Shown: positions 28,241-37,690 of the stretch, in pieces
Layout of the letters: every line of letters begins with the position of its first letter
Position numbering within the stretch: the stretch's first letter is position 1
Assembly: GCF_900129275.1 (NCBI RefSeq)
Contig: NZ_FQUX01000014.1
Location: forward strand, 1-49,829
Reading direction: 5' to 3'
DNA from: Arenibacter palladensis
Lineage (GTDB): Bacteria > Bacteroidota > Bacteroidia > Flavobacteriales > Flavobacteriaceae
DNA length: 49,829 bases
Program-made: the position numbers and the translations under genes
Notes under the pieces: model-generated
The model's database searches: none
The model's input: the letters and a program-made list of their open reading frames with translations, nothing else
Told to the model about the DNA's origin: nothing

Positions 28241-29710
28241 TTATGAAAGAATGTCTTTGACCACATGGCCATGAACGTCCGTTAATCTATATCTTCTCCC
28301 TTGGTGCTTAAAAGTAAGTTTCTCATGATCTATCCCCAAAAGATGAAGCAAGGTGGCCTGAAAGTCATGAACATGAACTTCATCCTGTACTACGTTATAG
28401 CTAAATTCGTCAGTTTTACCATAAACCATGCCGGCCTTGACCCCTGCCCCGGCCATCCACATCGTAAAACAGCCTGGATGATGGTCCCTTCCATAATTAT
28501 CCGCTGTTAATCTACCTTGGGAAAAACTGGTCCGGCCAAATTCTCCGCCCCATACCACAAGGGTGTCCTCCAACAAACCTCTTTGTTTTAAATCCTTGAT
28601 CAAACCGGCAGTGGCCTGATCCGTGCCCAGGGCCTGTTTTTTAATCCCACCGGGTAGTCCGCCATGTTGATCCCAACCCATATGGTACAACTGTATAAAT
28701 TTTACATCCCTTTCCGCCAAGCGTCTGGCCTGCAAACAATTGGCTGCGTAAGTGCCGGGTATTTTAGCATCCTCCCCATATAATTTATAAATATAATCGG
28801 GTTCCTCTTTGGTATCCACTGCATCGGGTACGGAGTTTTGCATCTTATACGCCATTTCATACTGATTGATTTTGGATTGTATCTCCGGGTCCTTCCAAAC
28901 ATCAAACTGATGGTTATTTAATTGTGAAACGTAATCCAAAGCCCTTCTTCTATCTTCATCATGGACTCCATGTGGGTTGTTCAAATAAAGTACCGGATCC
29001 TTACCTGACCTGAATTGAACTCCTTGGTGATGGGATGGCAAAAAGCCATTGCCCCAAGCGGCTGAACTCAAGGGTTGCGCCCCACCCCCCTTGGACAATA
29101 GGACTACAAAATTCGGAAGATTTTTATTGTCACTGGCCAAACCGTAGCTAAGCCAGGAACCTATTGACGGCCGTCCACTTTGCTGACTCCCTGTTTGTAG
29201 AAACATTACAGCAGGTTCATGGTTTATGGCATCGGTACGCATAGAGTTAATGATGCACAGATCATCCACTACCTGTGCGGTGTAAGGAAAAATCTCGCTA
29301 ACCCATGCTCCAGATTGTCCGTATTGCTTGAAATCATATATAGATTTAACCAAAGGAAAAGTAGATTGACTAGACACCATACCAGAATTACGTTGGGTTC
29401 CCTGGACTGATGGAGGTATTTCCTTTCCGTGCCATTTTGCCAATTCAGGTTTATAGTCAAAGGTTTCCAATTGTGATGGTCCTCCACTTTGAAAAAGATA
29501 AATTACTCTTTTAGCCTTGGCCGGAAAATGGGTGCCACCCAATGACCCACCCAAAATATTTTGCGGTCTGCTCCCCAAAAGGTCATTCCCATACAAGGAT
29601 GACGGACCCAACAAACTGGCAAGTGCTACAGAGCCAAACCCTAGTGCAGATTTCTTTAAAAAACCCCTACGGGTTTCCATAAATTCCATGTGCTTTTTAA
29701 AATCTTCCAT
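28241..29710 (-). CDS. Tat-exported DUF1501 protein (sulfatase-fold superfamily)
   Basis: A 489-residue DUF1501 protein with a twin-arginine signal (METRRGFLKKSALGF) after a short N-terminal extension; M11 is an alternative start. DUF1501 members belong to the alkaline phosphatase/sulfatase-like superfamily. Segments visible here are FQSGGPSQLETFDYKP, MRTDAINHEPAVMFLQTG, YHMGWDQHGG, VVWGGEFGRTSFSQG and DNYGRDHHPGC, with the Asp/His residues expected to hold metal. There is no C-x-P-x-R formylglycine motif, so it is not a classical sulfatase. The family almost always follows a DUF1553 gene in Planctomycetes and some Bacteroidota, as here. The reaction is unknown. Confidence 0.93.
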   Translation of the reverse strand: MEDFKKHMEFMETRRGFLKKSALGFGSVALASLLGPSSLYGNDLLGSRPQNILGGSLGGTHFPAKAKRVIYLFQSGGPSQLETFDYKPELAKWHGKEIPPSVQGTQRNSGMVSSQSTFPLVKSIYDFKQYGQSGAWVSEIFPYTAQVVDDLCIINSMRTDAINHEPAVMFLQTGSQQSGRPSIGSWLSYGLASDNKNLPNFVVLLSKGGGAQPLSSAAWGNGFLPSHHQGVQFRSGKDPVLYLNNPHGVHDEDRRRALDYVSQLNNHQFDVWKDPEIQSKINQYEMAYKMQNSVPDAVDTKEEPDYIYKLYGEDAKIPGTYAANCLQARRLAERDVKFIQLYHMGWDQHGGLPGGIKKQALGTDQATAGLIKDLKQRGLLEDTLVVWGGEFGRTSFSQGRLTADNYGRDHHPGCFTMWMAGAGVKAGMVYGKTDEFSYNVVQDEVHVHDFQATLLHLLGIDHEKLTFKHQGRRYRLTDVHGHVVKDILS

Positions 29711-29719
29711 ATTAAATAT

Positions 29720-32700
29720 CTATCTAATCGTATAACCTTCATATGTATTCATCACCCCGTTTACTACAGTAGCCAAAGCGGCCAACATTACCGGATCCGC
29801 ACTTGCTCTTACTTTGGAACTCCCTATACTGGTATAGGCTATTGCATCCTCTTTCGCCTTGGAAAAACGTTGCAATTCCTCCTTATGGAATTTACGTAAA
29901 ACCTCCAATTCAATTTCATTGGGATTTCTACCAGTGCACAGAACAAATGCCTTTTGCAATAGGACATCCACATTCCCACTATAATCTGCAATTAAATTTT
30001 CAGCCACTACGCGAGAAGCTTCCAAATATTGGGGGTCATTAAGAAGTACCAATGCCTGTAATGGTGTACTGGTCTGCCTCCGTTTTACGGTACAGACCCC
30101 TCTTTCACCCACATCAAAAATCAACATGGATGGCGGACCCGATGTTCTTTTCCATATGGTATACAAACTCCTTCTATAAAGCCCTTCCCCCGGTACCTGT
30201 AGATATTTATATCGCCATGGTTTGTTGCTTATTTCGTCCCAAAGGCCCTCTGGCTGATATGGGTAAACGCTTGGACCACCAATTTTGGGGGATAAAAGGC
30301 CACTTATGGCCAGCGCATTGTCCCGAACCATTTCGGCAGTCATCCGAAAACTTGGCCCCCTTGCCAGCAATACATTTTCCTTATCCCTTTCTAGTAGTTT
30401 GGGTGTTAGTTTAGAACTTTGCTGATAGGTAGCCGACATTACAATCAATTTGTTCATAGCCTTTATATCCCATCCAGATTCCATAAATTTAACTGCCAAC
30501 CAATCCAACAATTTTGGATGGGACGGCAAATTACCCTGATTACCAAAATCATCGGACGACGAAACCAATCCTGTCCCAAAATGCATCTGCCACAACCTAT
30601 TTACAAATACCCTGGCAGTGAGCGGATTATCCTTATTAAACAACCACTTGGCTAGGCCTAGTCTATTCTTGGGCAGACTATCTTTAAAGGAAAGTACTAC
30701 CTCCGGAACATCGGGGTATACTATAGCCCCACGGGCATCGTAAACCCCTCTATCCAAAACATAGGTAGGGCGCGGTTCGGGCAAATCGCCCATGACCATA
30801 ATTTCAGATACAGTATCAATTACCTTGTTTTTCCTCCTGTTTAACTCCCTAATGTTTTCCTTTACCTCCTCAAGGGTACTATTTTCACGCAAGTCATAAT
30901 GCGATTTTAAAATGGATCTATTATCGGAGACGGTACTGTTATTTATAATTGCTGATACAGTATTGGAATCATAACCATAACTAACTTCCAATGCGGAAAG
31001 TTCGGAATTATGTATTTTAAGCTCATCAATTCCTCCATTTATAAAGGTCTTCATATGATTCCTGATCCCAATTCCGAAACCGTTGAATCCATAGGTATGC
31101 AAATCAGGCTTATACAGTATGGATTTATAAAGATGGTCTATTTCTACATCTACCGGTATTTCTTTGCCATTTAAATACATATGAAGTCCACTTGCTTTTC
31201 CCAATCCATCGTAGGTAACTGCAATATTTGTCCATTCCTTTACCGGTATTTCCTCTTTGGCCTTAATTTGGATTGCATTTGTTGGCCAAGAAAAAGCCAT
31301 GATAAATTTTGGACGATTGTTTTCCAAAAACATAGAATACCCTTTTAACCCCAATCGTAAGTCTTCACAATGATAAAATAGGGCAGCTTCTTCATATTGG
31401 GTATCTGGGTAAATACTCAAGGAAATGGAAAAGGGATCTGTTTGATCAAACCATCCCACCTTCTCTGGCAAGCTTATAGATGTAAAATCATTCAAGAATA
31501 CGCCATTGTTTTTGGCCGTCTTTTTTATATTAGGTTCATTAATCAATGCAGGACCAGAATTAACTACCTTACTTGGACTAATGTATTTTTTATTTCCTTT
31601 TTCCACGAAAGCATCAAAAGGATAATGGGCCTTGAGACTTTTGGAATAACTATTTTCTATGGACTTTCTTATTGCGGACGGATTCCCCGCCCACTTTTCG
31701 AACCCCTTAGGTTCCGCCATTTTTGGCAACCTAAGTTTATTCTCCGCACTATTAATATCGCCATCAATATAGGCCAATACCTTATCCGCTTCCTTGTCGG
31801 TTAAAAGAAGTGAAGGTCCAGGAACTTGACCGGGACCGTAAACAGCGGAACCAAATTCATTGGTACTATTAAAAAAAGCGGACATCTCATAGTAATTTTT
31901 CTGACTTATGGGGTCGTACTTATGATCATGACATCTTGCGCATTCCATACTAAGACCCATAAAAGCCTTACCCACACTGAGTACGCGATCCGCAACATAT
32001 TCAACACGATACTCTTCAAAAATAATTCCAGCCTCAGAATTCCTTTTATGCAACCTATTAAATGCCGTTGCCAAAATGCTTTCCTTAGTGGGTTCTGGCA
32101 AGAGGTCACCCGCCAACTGCATGGTAGAAAATTCTTTATACGACATATTCTCGTTAAAAGACTTAATCACCCAATCGCGGTATGCACTAAAATCCCTGTG
32201 CTTATCATCCAGATACCCGTCACTCTCTGCATAACGTGCCACGTCCATCCAATCGGCCGCCATTCGTTCTCCATAAGTAGGACTCTGCAATAGCCTATCC
32301 ACCAGCTTTTCATATGCAGCCTCTGAAGTATCCTTTACAAAACTTTCGATTTGCTCCAAGCTGGGAGGAAGCCCTGTTAAATCAAAACTTAGTCGCCGAA
32401 TCAAAGTCTCTTTTGATGCCCTATCTGACGGATTAAGCCTTTCCTTTTGCAGCCTTTCCAGAATAAAATGGTCCAGTTCATTTTTTGCCCAATTCGAATC
32501 ATTTATCAAAGGCATGTCGGGCTTAACAGGTTTTATAAAAGACCAATGAGGCTTATATTCGGCTCCCTGCTCAATCCATTTGGCCAAAATGGCAATTTCC
32601 TTAATTGTCAAGGACAAATTAGACTCTGGCGGGGGCATTTTTTCCGAAGGATTATCAGAAAGTATACGTTTAATTAGATCGCTTGCTCCAGGTTTACCAG

Positions 32701-32965
32701 GTACGATAGCCAAATTCTTGGAATCGCCGTGCGGCGCCAATGCACTTTCAGAAATATCAAGTCGTAGATCGGATTTTTGATTTTCGGTATCCGGGCCGTG
32801 GCATGCAAAACATTTATCCGAAAGAATAGGTTTCACATGATAGTTAAAATCAATTATATCCGGTGTCTGCGAAAGTGCCAGCTCTACCTCCTCTGGAGCA
32901 CTCCATCCACAGCCACTAAGAACCAATGCCATATTGATAATAAAATATACGGTATAATGCTTCAT
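29720..32965 (-). CDS. DUF1553/DUF1549 planctomycete cytochrome lipoprotein with LamG domain
   Basis: A 1081-residue envelope protein. The signal ends ALVLSGC, with Cys19 as lipid acceptor. A planctomycete cytochrome c domain follows with CFACH at 52-56 and MPPPESNLS, then DUF1549 (about 145-400) containing GLPPSLEQIESF, ERMAADWMDVARYAE and the typical CARCHDHKYDP, which is a second CxxCH. A concanavalin/LamG-like domain (about 470-640) may bind glycans. DUF1553 (about 770-1030) contains LGLAKWLFNKDNPLTARVFVNRLWQ and RRSLYTIWKR. It is the first gene of the operon with DUF1501, propeller and DUF2231 genes, divergent from the regulator at 33252. The family is abundant in Planctomycetes and its biochemical role has not been established. 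An oxidoreductase acting on polysaccharide or sugar is a guess. Confidence 0.94.
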   Translation of the reverse strand: MKHYTVYFIINMALVLSGCGWSAPEEVELALSQTPDIIDFNYHVKPILSDKCFACHGPDTENQKSDLRLDISESALAPHGDSKNLAIVPGKPGASDLIKRILSDNPSEKMPPPESNLSLTIKEIAILAKWIEQGAEYKPHWSFIKPVKPDMPLINDSNWAKNELDHFILERLQKERLNPSDRASKETLIRRLSFDLTGLPPSLEQIESFVKDTSEAAYEKLVDRLLQSPTYGERMAADWMDVARYAESDGYLDDKHRDFSAYRDWVIKSFNENMSYKEFSTMQLAGDLLPEPTKESILATAFNRLHKRNSEAGIIFEEYRVEYVADRVLSVGKAFMGLSMECARCHDHKYDPISQKNYYEMSAFFNSTNEFGSAVYGPGQVPGPSLLLTDKEADKVLAYIDGDINSAENKLRLPKMAEPKGFEKWAGNPSAIRKSIENSYSKSLKAHYPFDAFVEKGNKKYISPSKVVNSGPALINEPNIKKTAKNNGVFLNDFTSISLPEKVGWFDQTDPFSISLSIYPDTQYEEAALFYHCEDLRLGLKGYSMFLENNRPKFIMAFSWPTNAIQIKAKEEIPVKEWTNIAVTYDGLGKASGLHMYLNGKEIPVDVEIDHLYKSILYKPDLHTYGFNGFGIGIRNHMKTFINGGIDELKIHNSELSALEVSYGYDSNTVSAIINNSTVSDNRSILKSHYDLRENSTLEEVKENIRELNRRKNKVIDTVSEIMVMGDLPEPRPTYVLDRGVYDARGAIVYPDVPEVVLSFKDSLPKNRLGLAKWLFNKDNPLTARVFVNRLWQMHFGTGLVSSSDDFGNQGNLPSHPKLLDWLAVKFMESGWDIKAMNKLIVMSATYQQSSKLTPKLLERDKENVLLARGPSFRMTAEMVRDNALAISGLLSPKIGGPSVYPYQPEGLWDEISNKPWRYKYLQVPGEGLYRRSLYTIWKRTSGPPSMLIFDVGERGVCTVKRRQTSTPLQALVLLNDPQYLEASRVVAENLIADYSGNVDVLLQKAFVLCTGRNPNEIELEVLRKFHKEELQRFSKAKEDAIAYTSIGSSKVRASADPVMLAALATVVNGVMNTYEGYTIR

Positions 32966-33155
32966 GAATATATTTATTGGTTTTTAATCAATTGGTTATT
33001 CTAGGACACTAGACACCATAACATTATTCTCTTTAATAGACCAAATGCCAATCCTCCCCAACCAGTCCAGTCCAAACATTTTAAACTTTAAATCTACAGA
33101 CAAACTTCACTCTTTGTCGCCAAAGGCAGATTAATCCATAAACTCTTGTCCAAAA

Positions 33156-33163
33156 CAAATATA
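33156..33163 (-). promoter_or_regulatory. Candidate -7 element for the DUF1553 operon
   Basis: On the minus strand this reads TATATTTG, an exact TAnnTTTG match, about 190 bp before the DUF1553 start codon. No TTG lies at the normal -33 distance. That position instead holds the AACTGTT repeat cluster, which suggests an activator-dependent promoter. Confidence 0.4.
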
Positions 33164-33173
33164 TATAACCGTT

Positions 33174-33215
33174 TTAACTGTTAATAGGTTAATGAACTGT
33201 TTTGTTAACAGTTAA
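33174..33215. promoter_or_regulatory. AACTGTT repeat cluster, probable operator
   Basis: Two direct copies of AACTGTT (33176-33182 and 33195-33201, 19 bp apart) and one inverted copy (33207-33213). The outer two are embedded in a perfect 11-bp inverted repeat, TTAACTGTTAA and TTAACAGTTAA. The cluster sits between the divergent regulator and DUF1553 operon, just upstream of TATATTTG, a fitting place for the regulator's own binding site. Confidence 0.5.
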
Positions 33216-33251
33216 TACTTATTGATTATCTTTATGTTTTTTGCATAATCA

Positions 33252-34451
33252 ATGGAAAATAGTAACGTATACGATAAAATAATTGCGAAAATAATAAACA
33301 GTAAATCGTTTGGACATTCCAATACCTATGCCAACCTACTGCTATATTTAGTAGCCAGCACCCAGCAAGAAGACATCCCTAAGGAAACCACTATTGCTGC
33401 CGAAATACTTGGAAAACCCAATTTTGACCCGTCCCAGAGCACCTTGGTAAGGGTTTATATTTACAACCTTCGCAAAAAACTTACCAAGTATTACGCTAAG
33501 GAAGGAAAAGATGATACGGTAATTCTTCAGATTCCCAAGGGTAGTTACGAAGTTAGGTTTGTAGAAAAAAAAATATTGGCGCCGAAGGAATCCTATTCCC
33601 GATCCAAGACCATTACTTTAACTCTATTTATATTTTTAATCCTATCCCTGACATATAATATTTTGCTGTATCCCAGTAAACACAGAATCAACCCTATAAA
33701 CGAGAATGGCTTATGGAAGGACTTATTAATGAACCAAAAGCCACTAATGGTCTTACTGGGGGACCTCTTTATATACCAAGAGGAGAATACCAAAACAGGG
33801 GAGCAAAAAATAATTAGAGATCCCTTTATCAATTCTTTGGAGGACTATGACAACTTTATCATGGAGCAGTCCGAATCCAATCTAATCCACGAGCCTTTAA
33901 GCTACAGTTTACTTATATACAATAGTGCATTGTGGATCAAAGATCTTAGCGGAATATTTTCCCATAACCGCAGTGATTTTACAATTCGAAATATGGTACG
34001 CTTTAATCCGAAAGAACTCCCGGACAACAACTTTATAGTTATAGGGATGATGAAAACTTTTGGACTATTTAGAGACTACTTGGATAGTCCTGCCTTATTC
34101 TATAACAATCAGGATCAAAGTATAGTTTACCGCAACGACCAAGAAGGAAGCGAAACAGTTTTCCGGCCATACGGCGACCCCAATGGACATCATACAGATT
34201 ACGGTTTTATCACCAAAGTGCCAGGGCCTAATAATAACAACATTTATTTATTTGGTGGAATATGGGATACCGCAGCTTCTCAGAGCTTAAAATATTTTAC
34301 CTCACCAAAACTTCTTATGGAGCTGGAATCGGCCTTAATTAAAAAATACGGAAAACTTCCAAAATATTATCAGATTGTGCTGGAAGTGAAAGGAGTGGAC
34401 CGAATGGAACTAAGTTCCAAAATACTTATAATGCAAGAGATTGCACCTTAA
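33252..34451 (+). CDS. Membrane-anchored winged-helix transcriptional regulator (ToxR-like)
   Basis: A 399-residue protein with no signal peptide. Residues 1-105 form a DNA-binding winged-helix domain like those in Acidobacteria and Planctomycetes regulators. The recognition-helix region is STLVRVYIYNLRKKL (63-77), the following stretch is KYYAKEGKDDTVILQ and the wing is IPKGSYEV (95-101). One membrane helix spans about 120-140. The remaining 260 residues should lie in the periplasm and have no domain I can name; they open with KPLMVLLGDLFIY. The layout fits a one-component sensor that reads a periplasmic signal and acts on DNA directly. The gene is divergent from the DUF1553 operon and convergent with the sulfatase operon, making it the only visible regulator for either. 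Confidence 0.82.
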   Translation: MENSNVYDKIIAKIINSKSFGHSNTYANLLLYLVASTQQEDIPKETTIAAEILGKPNFDPSQSTLVRVYIYNLRKKLTKYYAKEGKDDTVILQIPKGSYEVRFVEKKILAPKESYSRSKTITLTLFIFLILSLTYNILLYPSKHRINPINENGLWKDLLMNQKPLMVLLGDLFIYQEENTKTGEQKIIRDPFINSLEDYDNFIMEQSESNLIHEPLSYSLLIYNSALWIKDLSGIFSHNRSDFTIRNMVRFNPKELPDNNFIVIGMMKTFGLFRDYLDSPALFYNNQDQSIVYRNDQEGSETVFRPYGDPNGHHTDYGFITKVPGPNNNNIYLFGGIWDTAASQSLKYFTSPKLLMELESALIKKYGKLPKYYQIVLEVKGVDRMELSSKILIMQEIAP

Positions 34452-34606
34452 TGACCTTAAATATTGCAAGCGACCCACATAGGCACATAACTCAAAATGC
34501 ACCCATAATATTCCAAAATAAGAATTGGCCCAATTGACCGAAAAGACACGCAGTATTCCCAAAAATGAGTGCTATTGCAATTAGTGAAAAGGACACCTGG
34601 GAGGCA

Positions 34607-36073
34607 TCACATTTTCCACGTACCACTTTCGGCAGTAACCTTTACGTCCCAATCCTGAACTGGATTATTTTTGTACCTAGGATCACTATCCTCCTTTGGA
34701 AAAAAAAGGACCACTTCCAAAAGAGCGTTATAACTATTTTTCCTTTCGGGAGTATTTAGACTGTCCTTTAGGTCATGACGCTCAAAAGGATCGTTGACCA
34801 CATCAAAGAACTTTTCCGGCTCACCCTTGGAATCAATATATAATTTAAATTTTTGGTCCCGAAGAACCCTATCCCTAAATTTATATTGATTTTCTACTCC
34901 ATTTTCCGTGAGGCGCGCAAAGTTTCCACCACCCATGCCTAATATCCATTTACGCTGCGAAGCCTCGTCACCCTCCAACAAAACCTTCGCAAAAGACTTG
35001 CCATCTATAATATGCGAGGCATTGACATCTGTCCATTTATCCTTTGAATTAACCCCGGCGAGATCCAAAAAGGTTGGAAGGACATCCGTAAAATCGATAA
35101 GCGCATTTGATTCCTGATCCGCTTTTATATGTCCAGGCCAACTTACCAAAAATGGTTCACAGATTCCCGCTTCCAAAGTAGTGGACTTACCGCCTTTTAC
35201 CTTTTCACCATTATAAGTACCGGTTATGGACTGAGTGGTGCCATTGTCTGTTGTAAAGACGATCAACGTATTTTCCAACAAACCATTTTGTTTTAAAGCA
35301 TCTACCAATTGACCCACGATCTTATCGGTATAACGAACCATGGCCTTGTGTTTGCCCAAATTATCGTTTGCAGATTCGTCCGGGGTATTCACCAAGGGAG
35401 TATGGGTCAATACCATAGGGTAATAGACAAACATGGGATTTTCCTTATTTTCTTTCAGAAAGTCTATGATAAAATCACGGAAAATATCCGGCCCAAATGC
35501 CCCTGGATAACTCTTACTGCCTTCTTTGGTAAAAACATAAGGGTCCCAGTATCTTTCAGCACTGGCTTCGATGCCTGCCTCGTAACCCGTCCACATACAA
35601 TATTCATCAAAACCAACTTTCTCCAATGCATCCGGTTCTACCCGAAAATCGTCGATCTGCCATTTACCGGCTACACAGGTCTTATATCCGGCCCTTCTCA
35701 ATTCATTGACCAAGGTAGGGTTCTCTGTTTCATCAAAATGGGCACTCCCGCCCCAACGTGGAACGTCCCAATGGTTTACCCATCCATGTCTAAACGGATA
35801 TTGACCAGTGAGCAAAGTGACCCTTGAAGGAGTACATTGGGGCATGGAATATACATTGTTGAATTTAATGCCAGATTTGGCCAATGCATCTATATTTGGA
35901 GTCTCAATATCCTCCGCACCGTAACTGCTGATCCATTCCTTCCCCAGATCATCGACCAAAATAAATAATATATTAGGTGGCTGCTGGTCCGCGGATGGCT
36001 TGGTTTTAGCTGCATCGCCACAACCAAATAAAAACACAAGTATACTGGCACAAAATATTCTTCGTATCAACAT
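34607..36073 (-). CDS. Sulfatase lipoprotein (S1 family, motif CTPSR)
   Basis: A 488-residue type I sulfatase, expected to hydrolyse a sulfate ester on a polysaccharide or oligosaccharide. The lipobox LFGC places the lipid-acceptor cysteine at residue 18. The metal-binding aspartates are in FILVDDLG (Asp41, Asp42). The maturation motif is C80-TPSR, followed by LLTGQYPFRHG, with Cys80 to be converted to formylglycine. Later metal ligands are in FTTDNGTT. It is the last of four sulfatase genes downstream of susD, 15 bp after the previous one. Substrate position cannot be read from sequence, and no maturation enzyme is present in the window. Confidence 0.95.
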   Translation of the reverse strand: MLIRRIFCASILVFLFGCGDAAKTKPSADQQPPNILFILVDDLGKEWISSYGAEDIETPNIDALAKSGIKFNNVYSMPQCTPSRVTLLTGQYPFRHGWVNHWDVPRWGGSAHFDETENPTLVNELRRAGYKTCVAGKWQIDDFRVEPDALEKVGFDEYCMWTGYEAGIEASAERYWDPYVFTKEGSKSYPGAFGPDIFRDFIIDFLKENKENPMFVYYPMVLTHTPLVNTPDESANDNLGKHKAMVRYTDKIVGQLVDALKQNGLLENTLIVFTTDNGTTQSITGTYNGEKVKGGKSTTLEAGICEPFLVSWPGHIKADQESNALIDFTDVLPTFLDLAGVNSKDKWTDVNASHIIDGKSFAKVLLEGDEASQRKWILGMGGGNFARLTENGVENQYKFRDRVLRDQKFKLYIDSKGEPEKFFDVVNDPFERHDLKDSLNTPERKNSYNALLEVVLFFPKEDSDPRYKNNPVQDWDVKVTAESGTWKM

Positions 36074-36088
36074 GAATATATATTTCCT

Positions 36089-37624
36089 TTAATTGTACAT
36101 TTTATTATAAAGTTCACTAAGGTCCAATTTATCATCCATTGTTTTTTGAAGCTCCAACAGGTCTGTAAAAAGGGTTTTGACCTTCTCCTTGTACTCTGGA
36201 CTTTCGGCCAGGTCGTTCATTTCGTTAGGATCATTTTTCAAGTCGAACAAAAGTACCTTGTCTATTTTTGGATAGATTAAAAGTTTAAACCCATCCTTTC
36301 GTATCATACGTTGTACATCTATATAGGCACCGTAAATTCCATTGTAATGGCTTTCCTGTCTTTCCCCCTTAATAATATCCATGAAGCTGTTGAACTCCAC
36401 ATAGTCCGGTTTCTCCAAACCAGCCAATTCCAGGGAAGTTGCCATGATGTCCTGTAGATAAACATCCTGGTCCAAAGTTTTGCCCTTCGGAATGCCAGGA
36501 CCTACCACCATCATTGGAATTCGCACACTATGGTCGAACATGCTCTGTTTCCCGATCAGGCCATGATGTCCGACAGACAGACCATGGTCCGCACCGAAAA
36601 AGATATAGGTATTATCCATTTTTCCAGAAGCCTCCAAGGAATCCAAAATTATCCCTATCTGCTCGTCCATATGGCTCAGCAGGGCATAATATTCCTGCCT
36701 GTGTACTTTCACCGCATATTCCGTTCTTGGAAATGGGGCCAAGGCTTCATCCCTTAAACCGGGTTGATTGCCCATATCATCCTTATATGGATATTCCGGT
36801 AAAAAATTTTCGGGCACTTTAATATTTTCCAAGGGGTACATATCCAAAAAGCGTTGGGGTGCCTGCCTTGGATCATGGGTTGCGTTAAAAGCTAGGTACA
36901 TAAAAAAGGGATCATCTTTCTTGGTGGCCAAATCTATAAATGCGAGAGCGTCATCACGGACCACTTCGCTCCAATGTTTACCACCTTCCCAAAAACCTCC
37001 CTGTAGGGTGTCTGTAGGTTGCCATTCCGTATCGTCCGGACCCGTTGGCCGGCCATAGCCCAGCGGCATATAGTCGTTCCAATCCTTCATGTCCCCGGAT
37101 TCCTCTTTCCACTTCTTTATGGATGCGCCCAATTTATTGGCATGATCTTTCGGCATACCGGGACGTATATGTCTGGCATCGTTAAATATAGTACCTGCAG
37201 GTGCCTGTACATGCCATTTCCCTGTCATATAAGTATCATAACCTTGATTTTGCATCAAGCGGCTCCATGTTTGGTTCAGCGCCGTAGTGTCTCCCTTGGA
37301 CCATAGTTCACTTTTTTCCTTGGCGTTCCAAATATAGGAACCGGAAATGATCATAGCCCGTGATGCCACACAAATGGCACCGTTCCAGCCTCCCATATTG
37401 TAGGCATGGGTAAAGGAAGTACCCCCATTTACCAAACGATCCAAATTTGGGGTATGGACCTCATCAAAACCTAGGGCCCTAATACTTTCAAAAGTCTGGT
37501 CATCGGCAAATAAAAAAACAATATTGGGCTTGTCTCCAACCTCGGAGACCTTTTCAGATCCGGATGGTTTACAGGATCCAAGTAGTAAAATACTAAGTAG
37601 GGGTAAGCAAAAAAGTAATCTCAT
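36089..37624 (-). CDS. Sulfatase lipoprotein (S1 family, motif CVASR)
   Basis: A 511-residue sulfatase. The lipobox LLLGSC puts the lipidated cysteine at residue 18. The metal site begins with FLFADDQ (Asp41, Asp42). The maturation motif reads C85-VASR, with Ala in place of the usual Pro, a variant known in the family that should still be modified. Further family segments are TGKWHV, GADHGLSVGHHG and GKQSMFDHSVRIPM. The last two resemble the choline/iduronate-sulfatase-like group more than the other sulfatases here, and suggest that it acts on a different sulfate position. It is the third of four sulfatase genes after susD, spaced 66 bp from the one before and 15 bp from the one after. Confidence 0.94.
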   Translation of the reverse strand: MRLLFCLPLLSILLLGSCKPSGSEKVSEVGDKPNIVFLFADDQTFESIRALGFDEVHTPNLDRLVNGGTSFTHAYNMGGWNGAICVASRAMIISGSYIWNAKEKSELWSKGDTTALNQTWSRLMQNQGYDTYMTGKWHVQAPAGTIFNDARHIRPGMPKDHANKLGASIKKWKEESGDMKDWNDYMPLGYGRPTGPDDTEWQPTDTLQGGFWEGGKHWSEVVRDDALAFIDLATKKDDPFFMYLAFNATHDPRQAPQRFLDMYPLENIKVPENFLPEYPYKDDMGNQPGLRDEALAPFPRTEYAVKVHRQEYYALLSHMDEQIGIILDSLEASGKMDNTYIFFGADHGLSVGHHGLIGKQSMFDHSVRIPMMVVGPGIPKGKTLDQDVYLQDIMATSLELAGLEKPDYVEFNSFMDIIKGERQESHYNGIYGAYIDVQRMIRKDGFKLLIYPKIDKVLLFDLKNDPNEMNDLAESPEYKEKVKTLFTDLLELQKTMDDKLDLSELYNKMYN

Positions 37625-37690
37625 ATAGGTTATTTTTGGTATGTAAAATTAAATCTCAGTTTTTCTTTAATGGCGCAGTCGCTAAAATAA

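Noticed and set aside
28241..29710. DUF1501 protein as a sixth sulfatase
   Set aside because: It has related metal-site segments but no C-x-[PA]-x-R maturation motif and a Tat signal, so the DUF1501 label is better.
34523..34535. Palindrome AATTGGCCCAATT between the regulator and the last sulfatase
   Set aside because: The arms meet with a single central base, so no terminator hairpin can form. It is AT-rich and probably chance.
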